The notes beneath the pieces are model-generated. The model made no database searches. It was not told where the DNA came from and worked only from the letters and a program-made list of their open reading frames with translations. DNA of 11,484 nt from Actinomycetota bacterium (lineage in GTDB: Bacteria > Actinomycetota > Rubrobacteria > Rubrobacterales > Rubrobacteraceae): NCBI GenBank assembly GCA_020200675.1, contig JAIVIG010000042.1:1-11484 (forward strand). Reading direction: 5' to 3'. Both the position numbers and the translations under genes were made by a program. This document shows, piece by piece, positions 1 through 7,261 of this stretch (within the stretch, counting starts at the first letter, position 1; each line of letters begins with the position of its first letter).

Positions 1-750
1 GTAGTAAACTTCGCCTTGTGGACAGGAGGGGCACTCTGGATCTGTGCGACGTTATCCGTCTATGTACTCAACGGCGTCATGGACGTTGAGGAGGATCGGA
101 TCAACGGCTCTTCGAGACCGGTAGCTAGCGGAAAGTTGTCGGTTACACACGCCACTTGGGTGACCGTGGGTCTCGCGGTTCTAAGCGTTTTGGGCAGCTT
201 CGCGTTGGGAGGTGCGATGGCATGGAGCGTCGTCGTGCTGCTCGCCTTGGGATGGATCTACTCCGGTCCACCCTTCTACCTCAAGCGCTCGCCCACGGGG
301 TGGGCAATTTTGGGGATAATAGTAGCCCTCATAACCTACAACGCCGGTTATGCGTCCAACGAGGGCGAAGGCGATACCCTCTCCCTCTTGGTATTTGCTA
401 TGGTAATGGCACTATGGTTGGGCATTGTGAGCCAGACGAAGGATCTCTCCGACATCGAGGGCGACAAGCAGGCCGGGCGAAGGAGCGGGCCGGTGGTTTG
501 GGGTGAGAACGTCGCCCGGCTCTTTTACTCGGGGGTGGCACTCTCCCTCGGTGGAGGATACATCCTGTTAGCCGCGCTTTTTGCTCCAAGCTTGCTGATC
601 CCGGCCTTCGTACTGGCGGCTGGGGCTATGGTAATCGCGGTGATCGCGCTCGGTCCTTGGGGCAAGGGCGCCAAGTCGAGGCGCAGGAGGCCGTACAAGG
701 CGTTCATGCTCACCCAGTACGCCGCCAACTTGGCCGTCGTGATGTGGTAG
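1..750 (+). CDS. UbiA-family membrane prenyltransferase (5' partial)
   Basis: This is an integral-membrane enzyme of the UbiA superfamily, which transfers an isoprenoid chain from its diphosphate to an acceptor ring or alcohol. The frame is open from base 1, so the start lies upstream; 249 residues are visible against a usual 280-300, so roughly the first helix is missing. Numbering from the window edge, the first aspartate-rich motif is at 24-32 (N24-G-V-M-D28-V-E-E-D32), followed by RPVASG at 39-44. The second motif is at 148-155 (D148, D151, D155), followed by the usual glycine-rich stretch. Several hydrophobic helices surround the motifs (about 6-23, 51-90, 101-118, 126-144, 174-218). The motif normally begins N-D; here it is N-G, while the other aspartates are kept. 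The family call is firm. The acceptor (quinone, chlorophyll-like, glycerol lipid or other) cannot be told from the sequence. It is probably co-transcribed with the kinase 27 nt downstream. Confidence 0.88.
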   Translation, partial: VVNFALWTGGALWICATLSVYVLNGVMDVEEDRINGSSRPVASGKLSVTHATWVTVGLAVLSVLGSFALGGAMAWSVVVLLALGWIYSGPPFYLKRSPTGWAILGIIVALITYNAGYASNEGEGDTLSLLVFAMVMALWLGIVSQTKDLSDIEGDKQAGRRSGPVVWGENVARLFYSGVALSLGGGYILLAALFAPSLLIPAFVLAAGAMVIAVIALGPWGKGAKSRRRRPYKAFMLTQYAANLAVVMW

Positions 751-777
751 CGAGCAGAAAGCAAAGGTTTTGAGGTA

Positions 778-1881
778 GTGATCGAGCACGGAGCCCTCCC
801 CGGCCACCTGATCGCCGCCGCCGACGTACTCGAGACGCGTTTTGAGGAGGTTATCGCAGCTTACGAGGAACGGTTGCTCGCCATTCAGAGTCCCTTGCTC
901 GGCGAAACGAAGACGCGCGAGCAGGTGATGGCGCAGGCGCGTTCGGTACTGGCAGAGGTCACGGTCAACCTGCGCGGACGAGAAGTGCCACCCGACGTGC
1001 AACAAAGCGCAGTTCGTCTGTCCGAAACTATAGGGGCTTCGAGGGCCAGTGGTAGCGTACACGCCTTCCACTCCCTTCGGGCCGTGGTGGCTTTCTCTGA
1101 GGCAGCACTGTCGGTGCTTGTCGAGAACCTGCCCGCGTCTCAAACCTCAAGTATCGAGGTAGCGGCAGTGGCCGTGGCTATCCAAAAGAGCTTCACGGAA
1201 CGCGTTATGAGAGCAGCTATGGCATACGCCGATTATCTACTTGAGAAGGCTCACGAGTCCCACGCCGATGAGCGGCGGAGGATCAGCAGGGAGCTGCACG
1301 ACAGGGTGGCTCACTCTATCATGGTGGCGTTCAGGAGCTTGGAGATCTTCGAGATGTACAAGACCAAAGACCTCTCGAAGGCCCAGGCCAGACTGGAACT
1401 CGCCAAGGGTGCGACGCAAGAAGCGCTCGAAGTGACCAGAAGTCTATCGAGGGAGCTGCGCAGTGGGTCGGCAGAAGAAGGGCTGGAAGTGGCCTTGACG
1501 GAGTTTTTGGACGTTAATGTTCCTCCAGCCATCCGGTCCAGGGCTTCGGTCGAGGGCGACGAGTCGCTCGTCACGCCCCAAGTGCGCGACGAGCTGTTCT
1601 TGATCCTCCGTGAAGGTGTGAGGAACGCCGTGACACACTCGAGAGCCGGTACGATAACTATCGAGGTGGCTATCAACGAAAATCAGGTCGAGGCAGCCGT
1701 CGAAGACGACGGGCGCGGGTTCGAGCCCGGGGAGGAAGCGACCCGTGCCAGCGGTGCGGGGCTAGCCTCGATGAAGGAACGCGCGGCGCTTCTAGGAGGC
1801 ACCGCCGGCCTGATGTCTACCCCAGGGAAGGGTACGAGGATCGAAGTCTTTTTGCCTTTGTTGCCGAGGAGTCGGCGCTGA
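778..1881 (+). CDS. Soluble NarL/DesK-type sensor histidine kinase
   Basis: This is a 367-residue kinase of the HisKA_3 / HATPase_c class that should phosphorylate the regulator encoded next. Residues 1-150 form a mostly helical input region that I cannot assign with confidence. The dimerisation/phosphoacceptor helix carries the H-box ERRRISRELHD, with H174 as phosphoacceptor, followed by D175-x-x-x-H179, the phosphatase-type DxxxQ/H pattern. The ATPase part has an N-box (REGVRNAVTHS, about 278-288), a G1 box (D310-D-G-R-G314) and a G2 box (GAGLASMKER, 326-335). No membrane helix or signal peptide is visible, so the signal is probably cytoplasmic. The GTG start is the first possible start in frame after the UbiA stop. 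The GAGGT directly before it is too close to serve as a ribosome binding site, but AAAGG at 763-767 sits 10 nt upstream. Confidence 0.92.
   Translation: MIEHGALPGHLIAAADVLETRFEEVIAAYEERLLAIQSPLLGETKTREQVMAQARSVLAEVTVNLRGREVPPDVQQSAVRLSETIGASRASGSVHAFHSLRAVVAFSEAALSVLVENLPASQTSSIEVAAVAVAIQKSFTERVMRAAMAYADYLLEKAHESHADERRRISRELHDRVAHSIMVAFRSLEIFEMYKTKDLSKAQARLELAKGATQEALEVTRSLSRELRSGSAEEGLEVALTEFLDVNVPPAIRSRASVEGDESLVTPQVRDELFLILREGVRNAVTHSRAGTITIEVAINENQVEAAVEDDGRGFEPGEEATRASGAGLASMKERAALLGGTAGLMSTPGKGTRIEVFLPLLPRSRR
1866..1871 (+). promoter_or_regulatory. Ribosome binding site supporting a CTG start of the response regulator
   Basis: GAGGAG lies inside the end of the kinase gene, 6 nt before CTG 1878. 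The CTG overlaps the kinase stop TGA (CTGA), the usual geometry of translational coupling. No ATG, GTG or TTG lies in this frame between the site and GTG 1905, which is 33 nt away and too far for this site to serve. Confidence 0.55.
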
Positions 1882-2549
1882 GCGCAAGAGACGACCAGAT
1901 CAAGGTGCTCCTGGTAGACGATCATGCTCTCTTCCGCGAGGGTGTGGTCGAGATTTTCGCCGCGGAAGACGACATGAGGGTGGTCGGGGAGGCCGAAAAC
2001 GGCGCGGAGGCCGTCGCGCTTGCCGAAAGAGAGGAGCCGGATGTGGTGCTCCTCGACGTGGAGATGCCCGTGATGGGGGCGGAAGGGGCCATAGAGGGAA
2101 TATTGCGCACCTCACCCTCCTCGAAAGTACTCGTGCTCACCATGTACGACGAGCCCCGCCTGGTTCGAAAACTTCTGGCGCTGGGAGCCCACGCGTACAT
2201 AGTCAAGAACGCGACACGGGAGGAGCTCGTCACAGCGGTGCGCACCGTGCACCGGGTCGAAGATCGCGTCGTTCTGTCGGTATCGCGCAGCACGGCGGAC
2301 AGACTGGAAGGATCGGAGAGGGTTACGCTCTCCCGCAGGGAGTTAGAAGTCTTGTTGCTCATGGTGAAGGCGATGAGCAACAAACAGATAGCTTGTTGCC
2401 TCGAAATCTCGGATGGCACGGTCAAGCGTCATCTCACCAACATCTACGCGAAGCTGGATGTCACTTCCAGAGCGGACGCCGCAAAGCAGGCCCTCATAAG
2501 CGGGCTGGTAACCTTCAGAGACCTCTCCGAGCCCGGTGGTAGGGGGTAG
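1878..2549 (+). CDS. NarL/FixJ-type response regulator with LuxR HTH
   Basis: This is the DNA-binding partner of the preceding kinase. Counting from the downstream GTG at 1905, the receiver domain has the acidic pair D5-D6, the phosphoacceptor D51 (VVLLDVEMP), T79 and K101. The LuxR-type helix-turn-helix spans about 142-198 (LSRRELEVL, then NKQIA and GTVKRHLTNIYAKL), as in NarL/LiaR regulators. I place the start at CTG 1878, not GTG 1905. CTG lies 6 nt after a strong GAGGAG (1866-1871), overlaps the kinase stop as CTGA, and adds nine residues that complete the first beta strand (IKVLLVDDH). The GTG has no comparable ribosome binding site and would cut into that strand. The protein is 223 residues from CTG or 214 from GTG. 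Target genes are unknown; autoregulation or control of UbiA would be usual. Its 3' end overlaps the convergent OYE gene by 35 bp. Confidence 0.92.
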   Translation: MSARDDQIKVLLVDDHALFREGVVEIFAAEDDMRVVGEAENGAEAVALAEREEPDVVLLDVEMPVMGAEGAIEGILRTSPSSKVLVLTMYDEPRLVRKLLALGAHAYIVKNATREELVTAVRTVHRVEDRVVLSVSRSTADRLEGSERVTLSRRELEVLLLMVKAMSNKQIACCLEISDGTVKRHLTNIYAKLDVTSRADAAKQALISGLVTFRDLSEPGGRG

Positions 2550-3885
2550 CTTCGGCCTCCTCCGGGTTGGCCGACCAGGCGAGGATTTGGGCCTCCATCT
2601 CCTCCAGCGACGCGAAGCGGGCCGGCTCGTAGCAGCCGAGCGGGAAGAGGGTGGTGCGCACCGCGCAACGGTTGCAGAAGGTGCACGGTTTCTCCGGCTT
2701 CTCGACTCCCTGCTCGAAGAGCCGGGGCAGGTCGGGGTTGGCCAGCAAAGGACGCGCCATCGAGACCACGTCGCATCCCCCCGAAGCCAGGGCCTGCTCT
2801 ACGTAGGAGCGATCCTGGAATCCGCCGTTGGCGATGACCGGAAGCCCTACCTCCCGGCGGAGCCTCCGCGCGTCTTCCAGATTCTCCCCCTGTCGATACC
2901 GCCACCCGGCTCCCAACAACCGCCTTAGAAGCGGGCGAGGCGTTACGTTTAGCAGGGTCGCGCGCAACGCGCCCTTCCGGCTCAGGTGCCGCGTGGAGTT
3001 GAAGAACATGCGCATCTCGTCGATGGGAATGTCCCCCGGGTTTTCCTTGGGGTTGATGAACCCGAACCCGTTGGAGACGTGCAGGTAATCGACGCCCAGC
3101 TCCTTGAGCTGCCGGGCGTAGGTCAAGTTCTCCTCGATGGTGTTACCGAACCAGTAACGCTGCGGGGGCCAGACGGGCGGCCACCGCAGGTTAACCGGCA
3201 GGTAGTTGAAGTCGTTGGCGGAGAGCCGGATACCAAACAGGAAGTCGCGTCCTACCGCCTTGCGTATGGCCGAGACGACCTCGTGCAGCAGCCGGAAGCG
3301 CTTCTCCGTGGAGCCGCCGTAGCGGTCCGTACGGCGGTTGGTGGCGGGGTTGAGGAACTGGTGTATCAGGTATCCCTTAGAGGCGGTCACCTCCAGCCCG
3401 TCGCAGCCGGCCTCGCGCACCCGGACGGCGGCCCGCGCGAACTGCCGCACCACCTCTTCGATCTCCGGGATGGACATGGCCGAGCTCCTGGTTCGGTAGC
3501 CGTAGATCAGGTCGAACCCGTTCGAGGCCGACATCTGGTCGGCTCTTTGGCTGAAGAGGCTGGTCTGCGTGTGGTAGCCGGCGTCACCGATCTGGATGAT
3601 GTAACGGCAGCCCAGAGCCTGGACCGCGCTGACCCCTTCGCGCAAAGGTTCGATGAACTTGTCGGCGCTGATCTGCGGGTACTCCAGCGGCGACCATCGC
3701 TCGGGGCCCACGTTCAGCGTGGCCGATACGATCCCGCCGACGCCGTGCTCCGCGAAGCGGCGTTCGAAGTTTTTCCACGCATTGCTGACGGTTCCGTCGT
3801 AGTAGGCGGTCCGGCCGCCAATGGACGAGCGCAGGAGCCGGTTGCGGAAGGTGACGCCGTTGATCGTGATGGGCTCGAAGATCAT
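2515..3885 (-). CDS. Old Yellow Enzyme-type NADH:flavin oxidoreductase with Cys4 motif
   Basis: This is an FMN TIM-barrel enzyme of the OYE / 2,4-dienoyl-CoA reductase family, which uses NAD(P)H to reduce activated C=C bonds. Numbering from ATG 3885 (456 residues): N-terminal PITINGVTFRNRLLRSS, FMN-contact Q98 and R220, the family block NRRTDRYGGS (183-192), and the phosphate-binding ANGGF near 352-356. A C-terminal C401-x2-C404-x2-C407-x10-C418 resembles the 4Fe-4S site of dienoyl-CoA reductases. The FAD/NAD domain of those about 670-residue enzymes is absent. The catalytic HxxH of classic OYEs is T167-A-S-K170 here, with Y172 kept, again closer to the dienoyl-CoA reductase type. ATG 3885 is preferred over GTG 3891 because AGGAGG (3891-3896) lies 5 nt before ATG and overlaps the GTG. 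It is the last gene of the minus operon, 10 nt after the metallophosphoesterase. Confidence 0.9.
   Translation of the reverse strand: MIFEPITINGVTFRNRLLRSSIGGRTAYYDGTVSNAWKNFERRFAEHGVGGIVSATLNVGPERWSPLEYPQISADKFIEPLREGVSAVQALGCRYIIQIGDAGYHTQTSLFSQRADQMSASNGFDLIYGYRTRSSAMSIPEIEEVVRQFARAAVRVREAGCDGLEVTASKGYLIHQFLNPATNRRTDRYGGSTEKRFRLLHEVVSAIRKAVGRDFLFGIRLSANDFNYLPVNLRWPPVWPPQRYWFGNTIEENLTYARQLKELGVDYLHVSNGFGFINPKENPGDIPIDEMRMFFNSTRHLSRKGALRATLLNVTPRPLLRRLLGAGWRYRQGENLEDARRLRREVGLPVIANGGFQDRSYVEQALASGGCDVVSMARPLLANPDLPRLFEQGVEKPEKPCTFCNRCAVRTTLFPLGCYEPARFASLEEMEAQILAWSANPEEAEATPYHRARRGL
2532..2566. terminator. Candidate hairpin at the convergent gene ends
   Basis: CCCGG (2532-2536) can pair with CCGGG (2562-2566), GGGGG (2542-2546) with CCTCCT-side bases 2557-2561 (two G-T pairs), and GC-GC closes a TTCG loop (2549-2556). 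Bulges lie at 2537-2541 and 2547-2548. It sits exactly where the two operons meet and spans the regulator stop codon. There is no T-tract on either side, so it could be a non-canonical bidirectional terminator or just GC-rich chance pairing. Confidence 0.3.
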
Positions 3886-3890
3886 GCGCA

Positions 3891-3896
3891 CCTCCT
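3891..3896 (-). promoter_or_regulatory. Ribosome binding site that selects ATG 3885 for the OYE gene
   Basis: On the minus strand AGGAGG is followed after 5 nt (TGCGC) by ATG. The in-frame GTG two codons further upstream overlaps this site and so cannot use it. The site also overlaps the end of the metallophosphoesterase stop codon, which suggests coupled translation. Confidence 0.7.
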
Positions 3897-5383
3897 CAAG
3901 TACGCGGTGGTGTGAGCTGGATCCTGACGTCGTCCTCTACCGGCGGGTCCTTCTCGTGTTCGAGGCAGCCCGTCGCCGCAAAGCAGCGGATGCGCACCCT
4001 GTCTTCGAGGTCCTCCAAGTCCATCGTTTCGCGGTCCTTGCCGGTTATCCCCAGCAGAAGGTCGGTCATGTACGCCGCCGCTTCGTCGGGCGGTATCTCG
4101 AACCACCCCTTCCCGAGGCCGAATCGTCGGTCGTAGAGCTTGCTGTAGAAGGAGAGCGAGTCGCCGCGGCGCGGGTAGCAGCGGAAGTCCTTCTCGTCGA
4201 CGCCGGGCAGCCTGACGTACGGTATGGTGTGCGTGGCGCTCATGTACGCGCCCGCCCCGCCCGAGACTATGTATTCGATCTTGCGTCCATCCCCGAGCTT
4301 CACGGGGTAGCGCTGGTAGTTGTGGATGTCCCCCCCTATGACCGCGACGTAATTGTGCTCGGGGTCGCGCACGATCTGGTCCACAGTGCCGCCGCCTTCG
4401 ATAGCTCCAGGGTGATACTTGCCGTCTACGTAGATCGGCTTCCCCGTGAGCAAGAGCTTCGGTTTGTCGATCTGCGAGACTTCCTTTAGCCACTCGCCCT
4501 GCTCCTGGTCTATGTCACCGCTCATACCCGTGTCGATCCCCACGATCAACAACGGACCGGTCTCTATGGCGAAGTAGGGTGTGCGCTGGGACGACCTTTG
4601 CCCGGACCCGGAGCGCCAGACCTCCCGGCGCGCGCCGGCAGTTGGGTCTACTTTTTCGGGCGGCCTGCGCCACAACACGTCGCGCACTCGCCCCCGCCGA
4701 CTAGAGGCCCGCGGCTGCTCCGGTAGCGTCCGTCCGTCCCAGCCGCACAGATGGTACATAAAGCCCGTCAGGCCATCGTACCAGTCGTGGTTCCCCGGCA
4801 CGGCATAGATGGGGCACGGGTAGTCCCTGTAAGGACGGTAGAACTTATCCTCGTACTGGTCGATCCCCCCGGCAGGGTAGATCACATCGCTGCAGATGAC
4901 CATAAATTGGGTGGGCTCGCGGCGCTCCTCGGTCTCGAGCGGCGGCACGAGCGCGTACTGCGAGGCATCCCCTTCCCCCGGGTCCCCGAGCATGAAGAAA
5001 GACACCTCTTCGAGATCCGCGTGTTCCTTGATCAAGAGATCCCCAACAGCAGGTTCCGCCGGGATTCTCCCCGTCTTCCGCTGGACCTCCATCCAACGGC
5101 GCCGCTCTTCGTTGGTCGGGTCCCCGAACAGGTCCCCCAAAACCTGGTTCCGGGACTGCCAGACGGGCGCTAACGCGAGCCACGAGAAAGGCCTGGACTC
5201 GTAGGATACGAGCCCCTTGAAACTGCCGGGCCTCCAGCACCGCCAACCGGCCTTCGCCAGCGAATCGCGTGAGGAGGTGTCGGTTTGCGCTCCGTCCGTG
5301 CCGGCGCCCATCGTCGAACGTCCTTCCGCCTCCTCGACCTGCGCGCGGTCCTGTTCCGGCCCCGGGATGACGCTCTTCTCCAT
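3896..5383 (-). CDS. Calcineurin-like metallophosphoesterase with variant metal motifs
   Basis: This is a 495-residue predicted cytoplasmic phosphoesterase; no signal peptide is seen. Metal-site motifs run in order: GDPGEGD (133-139) in place of the usual DxH, SDVIYP (165-170) corresponding to GDxxY, GNHD (197-200), and GDIHNYQRYP (351-360) corresponding to GHxH. The position normally holding His in the fourth motif (the HxP block) reads G314-K-P-I-Y. The first 120 residues precede the catalytic fold and include a low-complexity start (about 1-40). An Arg/Ser-rich insert lies at about 222-268. The family is therefore clear, but the metal ligands are unusual and the substrate is unknown (phosphomonoester, diester, diphosphate and pyrophosphate are all possible). 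ATG 5383 is preceded by a run of seven G with only a 3-nt spacer, a moderate ribosome binding site. It lies 9 nt after the hydrolase stop, so it is probably co-transcribed. Confidence 0.85.
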   Translation of the reverse strand: MEKSVIPGPEQDRAQVEEAEGRSTMGAGTDGAQTDTSSRDSLAKAGWRCWRPGSFKGLVSYESRPFSWLALAPVWQSRNQVLGDLFGDPTNEERRRWMEVQRKTGRIPAEPAVGDLLIKEHADLEEVSFFMLGDPGEGDASQYALVPPLETEERREPTQFMVICSDVIYPAGGIDQYEDKFYRPYRDYPCPIYAVPGNHDWYDGLTGFMYHLCGWDGRTLPEQPRASSRRGRVRDVLWRRPPEKVDPTAGARREVWRSGSGQRSSQRTPYFAIETGPLLIVGIDTGMSGDIDQEQGEWLKEVSQIDKPKLLLTGKPIYVDGKYHPGAIEGGGTVDQIVRDPEHNYVAVIGGDIHNYQRYPVKLGDGRKIEYIVSGGAGAYMSATHTIPYVRLPGVDEKDFRCYPRRGDSLSFYSKLYDRRFGLGKGWFEIPPDEAAAYMTDLLLGITGKDRETMDLEDLEDRVRIRCFAATGCLEHEKDPPVEDDVRIQLTPPRT

Positions 5384-5392
5384 AGTCCCCCC

Positions 5393-7261
5393 CTAAACCG
5401 GCCGGCTCTCTGTTCGACCCGCCGCTTGCCGCTCGCCGCTGTGCTTGTCGAGGAACTCCAGAAGCCTCGGGAAGATGTCGACGTGGTTGTTCTTGCCCAT
5501 GAACACGTCTTGATGACCGTAGTTCGGGAACACGTGCAATTCGTGTCTGCCGGGTGCCAGCTCTTCTAGTCTCTGGTAGCAGTAAACGTTGGAATCCGTA
5601 AAGACACGATTATCCTCGCCCGTCATGAAGAGCACGGGCGTTTCGATCTCGCCTGCATACTGGAAGTAGTCGTTCGGCAGCCGGTCGTATTTGGGATCGT
5701 TCGGATCGTACTTGACCGCGCCGTTAGCCCTGATCATTTTGCGGACGTGCCGGTAGTAATGCATGCTGGTGCCGCCATAGAGATCGCCGCTCCGACGGTG
5801 CGTGATATCCGCAAGGTTCTCGTGGTTGTAGAGCGCGGGGTTTCCGCTTCCCCACATCAAGCTGAGCATGTGGCACGCCGGTACGTTGCATTCCCGATGG
5901 AACAAGGAGTTTACCTTCGAGAAGATCTTCCCGCTGCTCAGGCCCCGGTCGTAACTCCAGCGCGGGTTCAGGTACGGGTAGCCCAGAACGTATTCCACAA
6001 AGAACGGCGCCACGTTCATCTTGATCCACGACCACCTGGGGATCCTCGGCGTCAGCCCGCAGCTGTTGGAGATCACGCTCGTGATGCCGTCCACGGCCTT
6101 GCCGAACAGGCTCATCGTGAACGAGACGGAACCCAGGCAGTGGCAGATCACGTGTATGCGCCGGTCGCCGATACGCTCCCGCATCGCGGCTATCGCCGCC
6201 GGGTAGTCGAAGAGCGCGATGTCGTCCATGGTCATGCTATTGCGGACCAGGTTGTAGGTGTGCCTGTTGCTCATGCGGTAGTCCAGGGTCCACACGTCCG
6301 TGAACCCGTTGTCGAGGAGGTAGCTGACGAGGTTGTAGTGTTCCGGCATGATGAACATGTCGGTCGACGTGGTCAGGCCGTGAACGATCATCACCACGTC
6401 GTCGCACTCGGCGCGGGTGAACCTCTCGAAGCTCAAGCCCAGCTTGTCTTCGGTACTGAAGTAGATCGTCTCGTGGGCGGCGTTCTGAACCCCTTCGTGG
6501 GTGTACAACGGTATCTCGCGCGGGCTCATGTCCTCCGCCCCGGGATGCCTTGTAAATATCCCCGGCGTCTGGCCCCCCGCCACCCGGCTGCCGTACACCT
6601 CCCACAGCGGCCCGAAGAAGACCTTGCCGAACTGGACACGCGCTTCGTTCCTCTCGGCGAGCGTCGGCCCTTCGGCGTGCATGGTGGTGAGTTGTTTCAA
6701 GAAGTCACGGTGATAGATATGGATGATGCCCGAAGCAAAAACCTCGGCTGTGGCTTCCTCTTCCGGGCCGACGTGGCCGCGCAAGAGCCTCGTAAACAAC
6801 GTAGTGGTATCGGCCCAGACGTCGTAGCCGGGGTCGTCCTGAATCACCTTGAACCCGCTTAAGGTAAGGGGTCCTTCCTCTTCGTGGTTGAGGTACAGAC
6901 GGTAGAGCATGCGCTTGTCCAGTCGCCCCCCTCCGGGCCGATCCACGAAGAGGTTGAAGACGCCTTTTTCCACCGGCATGTCTTCCCCGAGCGCCGGGCA
7001 GCGTACGTAGCCCACCGCCGATGCCTCATGCTGGGGGTCGGCAACGAAACGGTCTACGTCCTCGACCGTGATGGTCAAGTGGAACATAAGGAACGTATCA
7101 TCTTCTTTACCCTGCCGGAAACCCCTGTCGTAATCGGTTTCTCCGAAGGTCACGTAGCCTTTCATCTCTTCGGTGAAACTCACGCGCGCGGGGGATTGCG
7201 CCGTTGCGTCCGGTTCGACCATGGTGGCCTCACGGACCGGGTTACGGTTTTCTTCGGTCAT
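5393..7261 (-). CDS. Alpha/beta hydrolase with cysteine nucleophile and cholesterol-oxidase-associated N-terminal domain
   Basis: This 622-residue protein has two parts. Residues about 28-255 (from FTEEMKGYVTFG, through FHLTITVEDVD, GVFNLFVD, DDPGYDVWADTTTLF, to FGPLWEVYGSR) match, from memory, the linker domain found between the GMC oxidase and hydrolase parts of long bacterial cholesterol-oxidase-like proteins. Residues about 265-610 are an alpha/beta hydrolase with oxyanion strand VMIVHGLTTSTD (290-301), nucleophile elbow C373-H-C375-L-G377, probable acid D550 (TGEDNRVF) and catalytic H583 (NYGHQD). The nucleophile is Cys where lipases have Ser, as in PHA synthases and dienelactone hydrolases. 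It could cleave or form an ester or thioester of a bulky lipid; the substrate is not known. ATG 7261 has AAGGAG 5 nt upstream (7267-7272) and overlaps the SDR stop as ATGA, so it is a free-standing protein and not a broken GMC fusion. Confidence 0.85.
   Translation of the reverse strand: MTEENRNPVREATMVEPDATAQSPARVSFTEEMKGYVTFGETDYDRGFRQGKEDDTFLMFHLTITVEDVDRFVADPQHEASAVGYVRCPALGEDMPVEKGVFNLFVDRPGGGRLDKRMLYRLYLNHEEEGPLTLSGFKVIQDDPGYDVWADTTTLFTRLLRGHVGPEEEATAEVFASGIIHIYHRDFLKQLTTMHAEGPTLAERNEARVQFGKVFFGPLWEVYGSRVAGGQTPGIFTRHPGAEDMSPREIPLYTHEGVQNAAHETIYFSTEDKLGLSFERFTRAECDDVVMIVHGLTTSTDMFIMPEHYNLVSYLLDNGFTDVWTLDYRMSNRHTYNLVRNSMTMDDIALFDYPAAIAAMRERIGDRRIHVICHCLGSVSFTMSLFGKAVDGITSVISNSCGLTPRIPRWSWIKMNVAPFFVEYVLGYPYLNPRWSYDRGLSSGKIFSKVNSLFHRECNVPACHMLSLMWGSGNPALYNHENLADITHRRSGDLYGGTSMHYYRHVRKMIRANGAVKYDPNDPKYDRLPNDYFQYAGEIETPVLFMTGEDNRVFTDSNVYCYQRLEELAPGRHELHVFPNYGHQDVFMGKNNHVDIFPRLLEFLDKHSGERQAAGRTESRPV

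Noticed and set aside
1900..2425. Antisense frames opposite the response regulator
   Set aside because: Ser/Thr/Arg-rich shadows; the + frame has complete receiver and HTH motifs.
3889..3891. GTG as start of the OYE gene
   Set aside because: It overlaps the AGGAGG; the ATG two codons later has the correct 5-nt spacing.
2986..3915. 309-codon open frame on the + strand opposite the OYE gene
   Set aside because: Shadow frame caused by high GC. It has no recognisable domain, and the minus frame has clear OYE motifs and a good ribosome binding site.
3882..4493. 203-codon minus-strand frame inside the metallophosphoesterase
   Set aside because: Alternative frame of a well-supported gene, Arg-rich with no motif.
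5747..6862. 371-codon open frame on the + strand opposite the alpha/beta hydrolase
   Set aside because: Composition is rich in V, R, H and A as expected of an antisense shadow. No motif, and the opposite strand is clearly coding.
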